From positions 124,001 through 188,000 of the forward strand of contig DILT01000008.1 in the NCBI GenBank assembly GCA_002425185.1: 64,000 nucleotides of DNA, read 5' to 3'. The notes beneath the pieces are model-generated. The model saw only the letters and a list, made by a program, of their open reading frames with translations, ran no database searches and had not been told where the DNA came from. The translations under genes were made by a program, and so were the position numbers. How positions within the stretch are numbered: the stretch's first letter is position 1; each line of letters opens with the position of its first letter. Shown piece by piece: positions 25,467 through 33,272 of the stretch. This DNA comes from Flammeovirgaceae bacterium UBA5585 (lineage in GTDB: Bacteria > Bacteroidota > Bacteroidia > Cytophagales > Cyclobacteriaceae).

Positions 25467-27878
25467 CTATTCGTAGCGGAGTGAATCCACCGGGTTAACC
25501 GTTGCCGCCCGGAATGATTTATACCCTACCGTTAACAATGCAATAATCAAGGTTAAGCCAATGCCTGATAAAAACAGAATAGGTCCTAATTCGATACGAT
25601 AAACAAAGCGGCTTAGGTATAAATTGCCCAGCCACCAGGCTAGCGGTGCAGCCACCACAAAACCAACCAGTACAAGCACAATAAACTCACGGGAGAACAT
25701 AAAGAGAATGCTTTCCACTGAAGCGCCCAAGGTTTTACGAATACCTATTTCTTTAGTTTTTTGGTTGGCCATGTAGGTAGCCAATCCCAATAACCCGAGG
25801 CAACCAATGGCAATAGCGATTGTTGAAAAAACGGTTAGCATAACAGACGATCGTGCCTCACCTTCATAAAATTCGCGGATGTTTTCGTCCAGAAATTCAT
25901 AACTGAAAATCGATAAAGGGTAGGCATCTTCCCATCGCTTCTGAACCTGGGGCACGAGTTGCTGAAATTGACCTGGCTGGATGCGTAAGGCCAACAACTG
26001 GTAGCGTTCCAGACGGTTTAGGATAACGGTTGGCTCAATGGCGTTGCCTAGCGAAAGCGTGTGAAAATTCTCCACTACCCCATCAACAGGCAACATCCTT
26101 CCCCATAACCTGATTTTTTTGCCAATGATTTCTTCCGGGGATTCATAGCCAGCCACCTCCGTAAATTTCCGGTTAACCACCACACTGCGTGGCGTATCCA
26201 GGTCCTCTATATTTTGTCCTGCAATGAGTTTAATGTCGAACAACGAGAGGTAATTTCCATCCGCCAGCTTTACTTGTGTTCCTTTGGCCTGGTCTTCACT
26301 CTGTCCTTCCATCCAAAAGTCGGAACTCATCACACGGCCATCCGATGGTGCTGAAAAACAAAGACTGAACCCTTCAACTCCTGCCAGGCGCGAAATATCA
26401 CTGGCCAGGGCCCGAGCTCTGCTCACATTGAGTGTATCCTGGCGCGAGCCTTCCGGAACCGGTATGGTAATAATGGCATCTTTACGAAAGCCCAGGTCTT
26501 TGGTGCGAAAGAATTCCATCTGGTTAATCAGCACTAAGGTTAAAATGACCAGCAGTTGAGAAATCACAAACTGGGTTACCACCAGGCCTTGCCGTAACCG
26601 ATAGCCAGAGGTGAATTTATTGGAGGTTGAATTTTTCAATGCTGATACCGGGTTAAATCCGGATATAACCATCGCAGGATATAAGCCGGACAACAAGGAA
26701 ACCACCATGAATATGCTCAGCAAAAAAGTAAGCAACAGCGGATTATTAGTTAAATCAAATACCAGTGACAGCTCCAGAAATGCATTAACAATGCCTAATA
26801 CGCCTTGCACAACAATAAATGAGAGCAGCATAGCGCCAAACGTAACCAGGCTGGTTTCACCCAAAAACTGAAATACCAGTTGCATGCGCGAACCGCCTAA
26901 CGATTTCCGGATTCCAACTTCTTTCGATCTGCGGATAGCCTCAGCCGTAGTAAGGTTAATAAAATTGATGCAGGCTGTAACGATCAGAAAAAGACTGACA
27001 ACACCCAGCGCGATCAGGTAATCTTTACTTACCGCATTATAATTGTAATTGCCGATATCATCGTTAAAGTGAAGGTCTGACAGCGGTTGTATTACATACC
27101 TGCGTTGATCCCACGAAGTTTGCGGATCATGCTTTTTTGAAAATTCGGATAACTGACTCTCAATAGAACTTATGGATTCACCCTCCCGCAGTAAGAAGTA
27201 ACAGTTCTCATCGCTCCAGATGCTGCGCCAACCACGGCTTTCATTGTTGGCGCGAATGGTTTCATAGGACAACAACAAATAAAACGGCAGATCGGATTGA
27301 ACCGGTGGATCTTCAACCACGGCTCCGATTTTGTAGTCGCGTTCTTCAAATCGCACAATCTCGCCTATAGCATCTTCACGATCAAAGTACTTCAGCGCCA
27401 ACGAACGGCTGATCACCGCTTCATTTGGTTCATCCAGGGATTTCTCAACATCCCCGATCAACACCGCGCGATCGAACACCCTGAAAATGTTCGGCTCGGT
27501 GATGACCACACCACGCTCTTCATAAAACTTTTTAAAATCGTTATTACGCTGAGGAATCAGGATCAACGAACTTGCCCGGTATTGGGTAAACACCACTTCT
27601 TCAGCTTGCGGGAAATCCATCCGGAAGACCGGGGGCAATACGGTTGGTATGCCTGCTGTAAACCCCCACTCACCATCATTACCCTTACTGGAAGTAACAA
27701 CCCGGTAAATACGGTCGTACCGGCTATGCTGCCTATCGAAATGAGTATGATATTGCAGGATAAGGAAGAGGATAATGGTGCCGGAAACCCCGAGGGTTAG
27801 CCCACCCAGGTTAATAAGGGTAGTGCCCCGTTTGCGCATTAGTGAACGGAAGGCAGTGACCAGGTAATTCTTTAGCAT
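25467..27878 (-). CDS. MacB/FtsX-type ABC transporter permease
   Basis: 803 residues from ATG 27878; ten further codons upstream are open but 'MLKNYLVTAFRSLMRKRGTT' is the family start. Layout: helix (~22-42), large periplasmic MacB_PCD domain, three-helix FtsX block (~285-425, with 'RSKEVGIRKSLGGSR'), a second helix and periplasmic domain, and a second FtsX block ('KTKEIGIRKTLGA', ending 'NPVDSLRYE'). The cognate ATPase is not encoded in the window. In Bacteroidota such tandem permeases often occur as orphans or in arrays; substrate unknown, with peptide, lipoprotein or drug export all possible. Confidence 0.9.
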   Translation of the reverse strand: MLKNYLVTAFRSLMRKRGTTLINLGGLTLGVSGTIILFLILQYHTHFDRQHSRYDRIYRVVTSSKGNDGEWGFTAGIPTVLPPVFRMDFPQAEEVVFTQYRASSLILIPQRNNDFKKFYEERGVVITEPNIFRVFDRAVLIGDVEKSLDEPNEAVISRSLALKYFDREDAIGEIVRFEERDYKIGAVVEDPPVQSDLPFYLLLSYETIRANNESRGWRSIWSDENCYFLLREGESISSIESQLSEFSKKHDPQTSWDQRRYVIQPLSDLHFNDDIGNYNYNAVSKDYLIALGVVSLFLIVTACINFINLTTAEAIRRSKEVGIRKSLGGSRMQLVFQFLGETSLVTFGAMLLSFIVVQGVLGIVNAFLELSLVFDLTNNPLLLTFLLSIFMVVSLLSGLYPAMVISGFNPVSALKNSTSNKFTSGYRLRQGLVVTQFVISQLLVILTLVLINQMEFFRTKDLGFRKDAIITIPVPEGSRQDTLNVSRARALASDISRLAGVEGFSLCFSAPSDGRVMSSDFWMEGQSEDQAKGTQVKLADGNYLSLFDIKLIAGQNIEDLDTPRSVVVNRKFTEVAGYESPEEIIGKKIRLWGRMLPVDGVVENFHTLSLGNAIEPTVILNRLERYQLLALRIQPGQFQQLVPQVQKRWEDAYPLSIFSYEFLDENIREFYEGEARSSVMLTVFSTIAIAIGCLGLLGLATYMANQKTKEIGIRKTLGASVESILFMFSREFIVLVLVGFVVAAPLAWWLGNLYLSRFVYRIELGPILFLSGIGLTLIIALLTVGYKSFRAATVNPVDSLRYE

Positions 27879-28027
27879 AATTTTATGAGGCCAGTTTCGC
27901 GCATGCATGGCGAAAGCTGTGCCATACCGAAAAACCGCTTTAATTAAGCAGAATTTTAACTGTGCCTCGTTCGGAATCGGAAACCAGTGTCCATGTGCGG
28001 ACGGTAGGAATTACTCTTTAAACCTTA

Positions 28028-28035
28028 TAATTTTG
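28028..28035 (+). promoter_or_regulatory. candidate -7 box (TAATTTTG) adjoining a start codon
   Basis: TAATTTTG ends 4 nt before the ATG at 28040. No TTTG box is visible 19 nt upstream. If used, the transcript would be essentially leaderless. Confidence 0.3.
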
Positions 28036-28039
28036 CCTG

Positions 28040-28219
28040 ATGTTACAGCAAATCATTATTGGTATCTTTTTCACTGGTGCATTGGCTTACCTGGCAAGGA
28101 TAGTCTGGCGTTCCTTCCAAGCCAGGTCATGTGCTACAGGCTGCGGCAAATGCAGTACGCTTGATGTGGAGGCCATTGAAAAACAAATTCTCATAAAAAA
28201 TAAACCTAAAACAGTTTAA
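28040..28219 (+). CDS. 59-residue Cys-rich membrane protein (FeoB-associated-like)
   Basis: 59 codons from ATG 28040 to TAA 28217-28219. One N-terminal helix (about 4-22, 'IIIGIFFTGALAYLARIVW') is followed by a cysteine cluster 'SCATGCGKCSTLD' with Cys31, Cys35 and Cys38, and a basic tail. This resembles the small 'FeoB-associated Cys-rich membrane protein' family, which often accompanies ferrous iron transport or acts as a small metal-binding protein. No feoA or feoB is in the window, so the assignment is by pattern only. It converges on the radical SAM gene with an 11-nt gap. Confidence 0.65.
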   Translation: MLQQIIIGIFFTGALAYLARIVWRSFQARSCATGCGKCSTLDVEAIEKQILIKNKPKTV

Positions 28220-28230
28220 GTTCTTCGCTG

Positions 28231-29250
28231 TTAAGCCCACACCTTCGTTCCCTCCGTACAGTTTTTACAAATCTCTATCTCCTTCCGGGACTTTAACAAA
28301 GATGACCGGAACTGATTGTATTGTTTACCAAACCAGATTTCTTCAAAAGAATTTTTAGTAAGATCACCCAACACAAAGTGTGCATCTTTATCAAAACAGC
28401 AGGGTACTACTTTTCCATCCCAGGTAATCACGCAGCTGTGCCACATTTTCCAGCAGTGATTGTCGAGGTTATTCTTAATAGCATATGTACCTACTTCGTT
28501 TTTCTTATACCTTGAATACTTATCCTGAACAGGAATTAAATCCGAACCATTTTCAAAATTGTAAATCTGTGCCGTCTTTAGCACCACCTCATCAACACCC
28601 AGCTCACGGGCAAGTTTGTACACCTCAGGTATTTCATGCTCGTTCGGTTTAACTACCAAAAACTGAAATACGGTGTGGGGGGTTTTTGAACGTAGCGTTT
28701 TCTTCCACTCCAGTATTTTTTTTGTTCCTGCAATTACCTTGTCCAGGCTTCCGCCCACACGATAGGATTCGTACGTACCCTGAGAGGTTCCGTCAATGGA
28801 GATAATTAATCTGTCAAGCCCCGATTCAATAGTGGCTTTAGCAGTTTGATCAGTAAAATAGTGCGCATTGGTTGAGGTGGCCGTATAAATTCCTTTACTG
28901 CCGGCATACTTCACCATCTCCAAAAATTGTGGATTCAGGTAAGGCTCGCCTTGAAAATAAAAAATGAGGTAACTGAGTTTTGACGCCAGCTGATCAATAA
29001 CATTTTCAAAAAGCTGCTGCTGAAGCATACCGGTAGGGCGCGTGAACGATCGTAACCCACTGGGGCATTCGGGGCAGCGCAAATTGCAACTGGTAGTGGG
29101 CTCAAAAGAAATACTAATAGGCAAGCCACTGATTGCAGGTTTACCCGTTAATCTGGATTGCTGGTAACTTGACCAGATGCGTGCCGCATTGAGCACACGT
29201 TGAGGTGAGGATTTAGAAATTCCATTCCATATGTCGCGGACATTTGACAT
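28231..29250 (-). CDS. radical SAM/SPASM domain protein
   Basis: 339 residues. The radical SAM core has 'SFEPTTSCNLRCPECP' (Cys55, Cys59 and Cys62 bind the [4Fe-4S] cluster that cleaves S-adenosylmethionine). The fold continues through 'YFQGEPYLNP' and 'LIISIDGTSQGTYESYRVGG'. A C-terminal SPASM region carries further cysteines ('CWKMWHSCVITWDGKVVPCC' and 'CKNC') for one or two auxiliary clusters. SPASM proteins modify peptides, proteins or other carriers; no precursor peptide was found nearby. The ATG overlaps the stop of the histidine kinase upstream (TAATG), so the two are translated together. Confidence 0.9.
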   Translation of the reverse strand: MSNVRDIWNGISKSSPQRVLNAARIWSSYQQSRLTGKPAISGLPISISFEPTTSCNLRCPECPSGLRSFTRPTGMLQQQLFENVIDQLASKLSYLIFYFQGEPYLNPQFLEMVKYAGSKGIYTATSTNAHYFTDQTAKATIESGLDRLIISIDGTSQGTYESYRVGGSLDKVIAGTKKILEWKKTLRSKTPHTVFQFLVVKPNEHEIPEVYKLARELGVDEVVLKTAQIYNFENGSDLIPVQDKYSRYKKNEVGTYAIKNNLDNHCWKMWHSCVITWDGKVVPCCFDKDAHFVLGDLTKNSFEEIWFGKQYNQFRSSLLKSRKEIEICKNCTEGTKVWA

Positions 29251-30569
29251 TACGGCTTTTGTTGATGTGGAATAGTTACAAAAAACGTTGTGCCCTCACC
29301 AACCTCAGACTCAACAAGAATAGTTCCTTCCAATTTCTCCACCATTTCCTTCACAATATATAACCCAAGGCCTGAGCCACCTGCACGATCGCTGGCCCTG
29401 TAAAACATATCAAATATTTTTTTCTCAGCCTCCTTGGGTATACCGATGCCGTTGTCGGCTATAGAAAGATGAATTTTCTGATTCTCCTCTTTTACTGAAA
29501 TTTTAATGAATGGATCTTCTCTTCGCAGGTTATGATATTTAATGGCGTTGGCTATGATATTAGACAGTACAACCTTTAAACGACTTTTATCAGAATATAC
29601 CTCAGTAACATCACATAAAAGATCAAATTTAATCCTATCGGCTCTCTCCAGGTATTTAAGATTTTCTATGATTTCGTAAATCATTGGCTCCAGCGAAAAT
29701 GTTTCCAATGTTCTCTCGGTTCTTGAGTTTCTGGAGTACTCAATAATATCACGGATGAAATCATCGAGTCGAATCACCCGGTCGTTGATCAGTTTAAAGT
29801 ACTTCTTATCGGTTTCGTGCTGTGCTTCCTGCATAGCAATTTTGGAAAGCCCCTGAATAGATACCAGTGGAGCGCGCAGGTCATGAGAAGCACTGTAAAC
29901 GAACCGGTCTAACTCCGCATTAATTTTCTTTAACTCCAGGTTTTGCTGCGCAATAAAAGCTGCCTGCTTCTTTAAACTTTCTTCTGCTCGTTTATTGGAG
30001 CGAATCAGAAAATCCACACAGAGGATAATAATAATAATTGCTACAATAATATTGATTATCATATTTTTCTGGCCCAGCGCAGAAACCGAGAGCTGATAAT
30101 CCCAAAACAATTTAAAATCAGTAAAAACCAACAGCAGCAACATGCCGGCAGAAAGGAAAACAAAAAAACGCTGATGCGCCCCCTGGTGATCTTCAAAAAG
30201 CACATACGCCATAATAAGCAGTGGAAAGAAAAAAACGAAAGCCAACCGTTCAGGTGGAATTACCGAGCATAACAAACCAATAACCACATTGAGCAACAAC
30301 AAAAAAACAATCTTCGAAGCCGTTGTTCTCCCGATCCGATTCAATATGATGGAAACGGAAATGACGACTGATAAAAAGAAAACAACTAAGGGAACAAAAG
30401 AAAAACCCTGGTCAATTACATCTTTTACCAACGTGCCAAAAACGGCCACGGCATTTACCATCAAAATACGGGTATACAATACAGCCCTTCGGGTAGTAAA
30501 AAATACACCGGCATCATCCGGATGCCGAACGCCCAGCCAATCACCCAATGCCTTCAACGTCATTGTCAT
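29250..30569 (-). CDS. membrane sensor histidine kinase coupled to a radical SAM gene
   Basis: 439 residues. Six hydrophobic segments fill residues ~28-190, forming an integral membrane sensor with very short loops. A coiled coil follows (~195-222), then HisKA with 'LDRFVYSASHDLRAPLVSIQGL' (phospho-acceptor His near 229) and HATPase_c with N-box 'LSNIIANAIKYHNL', G1 'DNGIGIP', F-box 'IFDMFYRAS' and G2 'GSGLGLYIVKEMVE'. There is no receiver domain and no response regulator beside it. The stop and the next ATG share an A, which ties it to the radical SAM/SPASM protein. The start at 30569 is 72 nt from the divergent Lnb-like gene. Confidence 0.9.
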   Translation of the reverse strand: MTMTLKALGDWLGVRHPDDAGVFFTTRRAVLYTRILMVNAVAVFGTLVKDVIDQGFSFVPLVVFFLSVVISVSIILNRIGRTTASKIVFLLLLNVVIGLLCSVIPPERLAFVFFFPLLIMAYVLFEDHQGAHQRFFVFLSAGMLLLLVFTDFKLFWDYQLSVSALGQKNMIINIIVAIIIIILCVDFLIRSNKRAEESLKKQAAFIAQQNLELKKINAELDRFVYSASHDLRAPLVSIQGLSKIAMQEAQHETDKKYFKLINDRVIRLDDFIRDIIEYSRNSRTERTLETFSLEPMIYEIIENLKYLERADRIKFDLLCDVTEVYSDKSRLKVVLSNIIANAIKYHNLRREDPFIKISVKEENQKIHLSIADNGIGIPKEAEKKIFDMFYRASDRAGGSGLGLYIVKEMVEKLEGTILVESEVGEGTTFFVTIPHQQKP

Positions 30570-30641
30570 TTTGCATCACTTACCACGGGCAAAATAACAA
30601 GTAGTTTGAATTAATCTCATTTATTGGCCATCTTTCCACGC

Positions 30642-31784
30642 ATGAAAAAAGTTCTTGGCTGCCTCTTGGCGTTAATGGTTGCCGCTGCAACCAATGCACA
30701 GAAACTCTCTGATCGGGCTGAAATATCTGTTATTACCTGTGGCCCCGGGCAAGAAGCAGTATTCACCGCCTTTGGTCATAGTGCTTTCCGGGTGTACGAT
30801 CCGGTTAACGGTATTAATGCAGCCTTTAACTACGGTGTCTTTGATTTCGACCAGCCCAACTTCTACCTGAACTTTGCCCGTGGGCATAACCGTTACCGCC
30901 TGGCCGTTCAGGATTTTGAACGGTTTGAGTACGTGTACCAGTACTACAACCGCTATGTACATGAGCAGGTGCTGAATTTAACTTCGGAACAAAAGCAGGC
31001 GTTATTTGATTACCTGATGTGGAATGCTCAACCCGAAAATCAATTTTACTTCTACGATTATTTCTATGACAATTGTGCCACGAAAATTCCGGAAATTGTT
31101 CAGAAAGTTTTTAACGATGCCGTAGTGTTTGATGGTTCCTATATTACAAACCCACTATCCATTCGGGCGCTCACCGATTTATACCTTAAATACCAGCCCT
31201 GGGGTGACTTGGGTATAGATCTTTGTTTGGGTTTGCCGATGGATAAGCTGGCAACGCCCTATGAACACATGTTTCTGCCCGATTATGTTGAAGCTGGGTT
31301 TGATCATGCCACCATTAACGCACAGCCTCTTGTAAAAGAAAAAGTGATACGGTATAAAGCAAGGCCTGAGGCTCACAGCAACGGCATCTTTCAGCCGCTT
31401 TATGTTTTTTCCTTATTCGCAATACTTGCGTTGGTGTTAACCGTTTACGATTTAAAGCGAAAAAAAACATCAAACTGGTTTGATGTTTTACTGTTTGGCA
31501 TTACCGGATTAATCGGGCTGCTACTGTTTCTTCTTTGGGTTGCAACCGACCATCGTGCAGCAGCCAATAACCTGAATGTGCTTTGGGCAATACCCACTCA
31601 CGTTGTAATCGCTTTCCTGGTTTTTAAACCACGTGCGTGGGTAAAAAAATATTTTCTGATTGTGCTGATCATTAATTCCCTGCTGCTCATTTCATGGGCA
31701 TGGCTACCTCAAACCCTACATTTTTCACTCGTGCCTATTGTTGTCGCACTTAGCGCAAGAGCTTATGTTCAATACAAACGTTAA
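30642..31784 (+). CDS. DUF4105/Lnb_N domain membrane protein
   Basis: 380 residues from ATG 30642 (the six-residue extension to 30624 is not needed). Signal peptide ending 'ATNAQ'. A periplasmic domain of about 220 residues carries 'FGHSAFRVYDPVNGINAAFNYG' (His46) and 'YDYFYDNCATKIPE' (Cys145). About five transmembrane helices close the protein. This is the DUF4105 family, whose Bacteroides member Lnb performs lipoprotein N-acylation. The conserved His and Cys suit a thiol acyltransferase. The function here is inferred from the family; whether every Cytophagales member has it is not known to me. Confidence 0.78.
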   Translation: MKKVLGCLLALMVAAATNAQKLSDRAEISVITCGPGQEAVFTAFGHSAFRVYDPVNGINAAFNYGVFDFDQPNFYLNFARGHNRYRLAVQDFERFEYVYQYYNRYVHEQVLNLTSEQKQALFDYLMWNAQPENQFYFYDYFYDNCATKIPEIVQKVFNDAVVFDGSYITNPLSIRALTDLYLKYQPWGDLGIDLCLGLPMDKLATPYEHMFLPDYVEAGFDHATINAQPLVKEKVIRYKARPEAHSNGIFQPLYVFSLFAILALVLTVYDLKRKKTSNWFDVLLFGITGLIGLLLFLLWVATDHRAAANNLNVLWAIPTHVVIAFLVFKPRAWVKKYFLIVLIINSLLLISWAWLPQTLHFSLVPIVVALSARAYVQYKR

Positions 31785-31790
31785 GCAACA

Positions 31791-33188
31791 TTACATGTGC
31801 AGGGGGCGGTTAGCTGTTGCGGCCAGACAGGCTTCTTTCACCGCTTCCATATAGGTAGGGTGCGCGTGCGACATGCGCGCTACATCTTCGGCTGAAGCAC
31901 GATACTCCATAGCTACCACTCCGGCAGCAATCATATCGGCTGCGCGCGCACCAATAATATGTACACCCAAAATTTCATCGGTGTTTTTATCGGCCAGAAT
32001 TTTTACAAGCCCGTCCAGATCCATGGATGCCCGGGCACGGCCCAGTGCTTTGTAGGGAAAACTGCCAACCTTAAAGGCCTTTCCATCTTTCTTCAATTGT
32101 TCCTCAGTATACCCAACACTGGCTACCTCCGGCCACGTGTATACCACACCCGGGATAAGTAAATAGTTGATATGAGGCTTTTGACCCGCAATCTGTTCGG
32201 CCACCAACACACCCTCTTCTTCAGCCTTATGGGCAAGCATAGCACCGCGCACTACATCACCAATAGCATAAATGTTTTCCACCTTAGTTTTCAGGTGATT
32301 ATCAACCGGTATTTGTCCACGATCGGTTTCAATGCCAACCTTATCAAGGCCAAGTCCTTCAGTATACGCCCTGCGGCCGATACTCACCAGGCAGTAATCG
32401 CCCTTCAATTCAATTTGCTTCCCACTTTTGTCTTCGGCTTTTAATAAAACTTCTTTGCCTTTATTCTCAACAGCGGTGACTTTGTGGCCCAGGTAAAATT
32501 CCATGCCCAGTTTTTTGGTGGCCCTTTGCAATTCTTTACCCATGGTACCATCCATAGTAGGAATGATGCTATCGAGAAATTCGACTACCGTAACTTTGGA
32601 ACCGATGCGCGCGTACACGGATCCAAGTTCCATACCGATTACACCCCCCCCTACAACAATTAGATGTTTCGGAATTTCTTTTAATTCCAGTGCCTCCGTG
32701 CTGGAGATAATCCGCTTCTTATCAAAAGGTGCGAATGGAAGTGGCGTTGGCTTTGAACCTGTTGCGATAATAATTTTTTCACCGGTAATGGTTTTTGCTT
32801 TTCCATCACCTGAAGTAATCTTAATGGTATTCTTATCAACAAAAGATCCAACCCCAGTGTGTACATCAATTTTGTTCTTCTTCATCAAATAGGCAATGCC
32901 ATCAACATTGGCTTTTACCACGTCACCTTTCCGCTTTATCATTTGGGTAATGTTGGCTTTTGGTTTTGATATCTCGATACCATGTTCGGCAAACGTGTGT
33001 CCGGCATTGTAAAAATGCTCGGATGAATCAAGTAACGCCTTTGATGGAATACAGCCTACGTTTAAACACGTACCCCCCAGTGTGTTATATTTTTCAATGA
33101 TGGCGGTTTTCATACCGAGTTGCGCGCAACGAATGGCCGCAACATAACCACCGGGACCAGAACCAATTACGATAACTTGATAATCCAT
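31791..33188 (-). CDS. lpdA: dihydrolipoyl dehydrogenase (E3)
   Basis: 465 residues, full length. A flavoprotein that reoxidises dihydrolipoyl groups of E2 with NAD+. FAD-binding 'VIGSGPGGYVAAIRCAQLG', redox-active disulfide 'GGTCLNVGCIPSKALL' (Cys pair near 42 and 47), NAD-binding 'LIVVGGGVIGMELGSVYARIG', and the C-terminal catalytic pair in 'SHAHPTYMEAVKEA'. It lies downstream of sucA and sucB on the same strand and probably serves that complex, and possibly other lipoyl complexes. It converges with the Lnb-like gene with a 6-nt gap. Confidence 0.97.
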   Translation of the reverse strand: MDYQVIVIGSGPGGYVAAIRCAQLGMKTAIIEKYNTLGGTCLNVGCIPSKALLDSSEHFYNAGHTFAEHGIEISKPKANITQMIKRKGDVVKANVDGIAYLMKKNKIDVHTGVGSFVDKNTIKITSGDGKAKTITGEKIIIATGSKPTPLPFAPFDKKRIISSTEALELKEIPKHLIVVGGGVIGMELGSVYARIGSKVTVVEFLDSIIPTMDGTMGKELQRATKKLGMEFYLGHKVTAVENKGKEVLLKAEDKSGKQIELKGDYCLVSIGRRAYTEGLGLDKVGIETDRGQIPVDNHLKTKVENIYAIGDVVRGAMLAHKAEEEGVLVAEQIAGQKPHINYLLIPGVVYTWPEVASVGYTEEQLKKDGKAFKVGSFPYKALGRARASMDLDGLVKILADKNTDEILGVHIIGARAADMIAAGVVAMEYRASAEDVARMSHAHPTYMEAVKEACLAATANRPLHM

Positions 33189-33229
33189 AAATAAGTGTTT
33201 AAAGAGGATTTTAATTAAAAATAAACCGC

Positions 33230-33257
33230 CCTACTTTCCCAAACAGGAAAGTGGGAT
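33230..33257 (-). other. inverted repeat between sucB and lpdA
   Basis: An imperfect stem of about 10 bp in the 84-nt spacer (arms around CTACTTTCC and GGAAAGTGG). No T-run follows on the minus strand, so it is more likely an mRNA structure, for example a processing or stability element, than a terminator. Confidence 0.35.
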
Positions 33258-33272
33258 TTAGGATGTGAGTTC

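Noticed and set aside
27297..27800. 167-codon open frame on the plus strand
   Set aside because: Antisense to the FtsX-type permease, whose domain order is intact.
27909..28039. Possible riboswitch or small RNA in the gap before the 59-residue gene
   Set aside because: No stable stem or known aptamer pattern could be found by eye.
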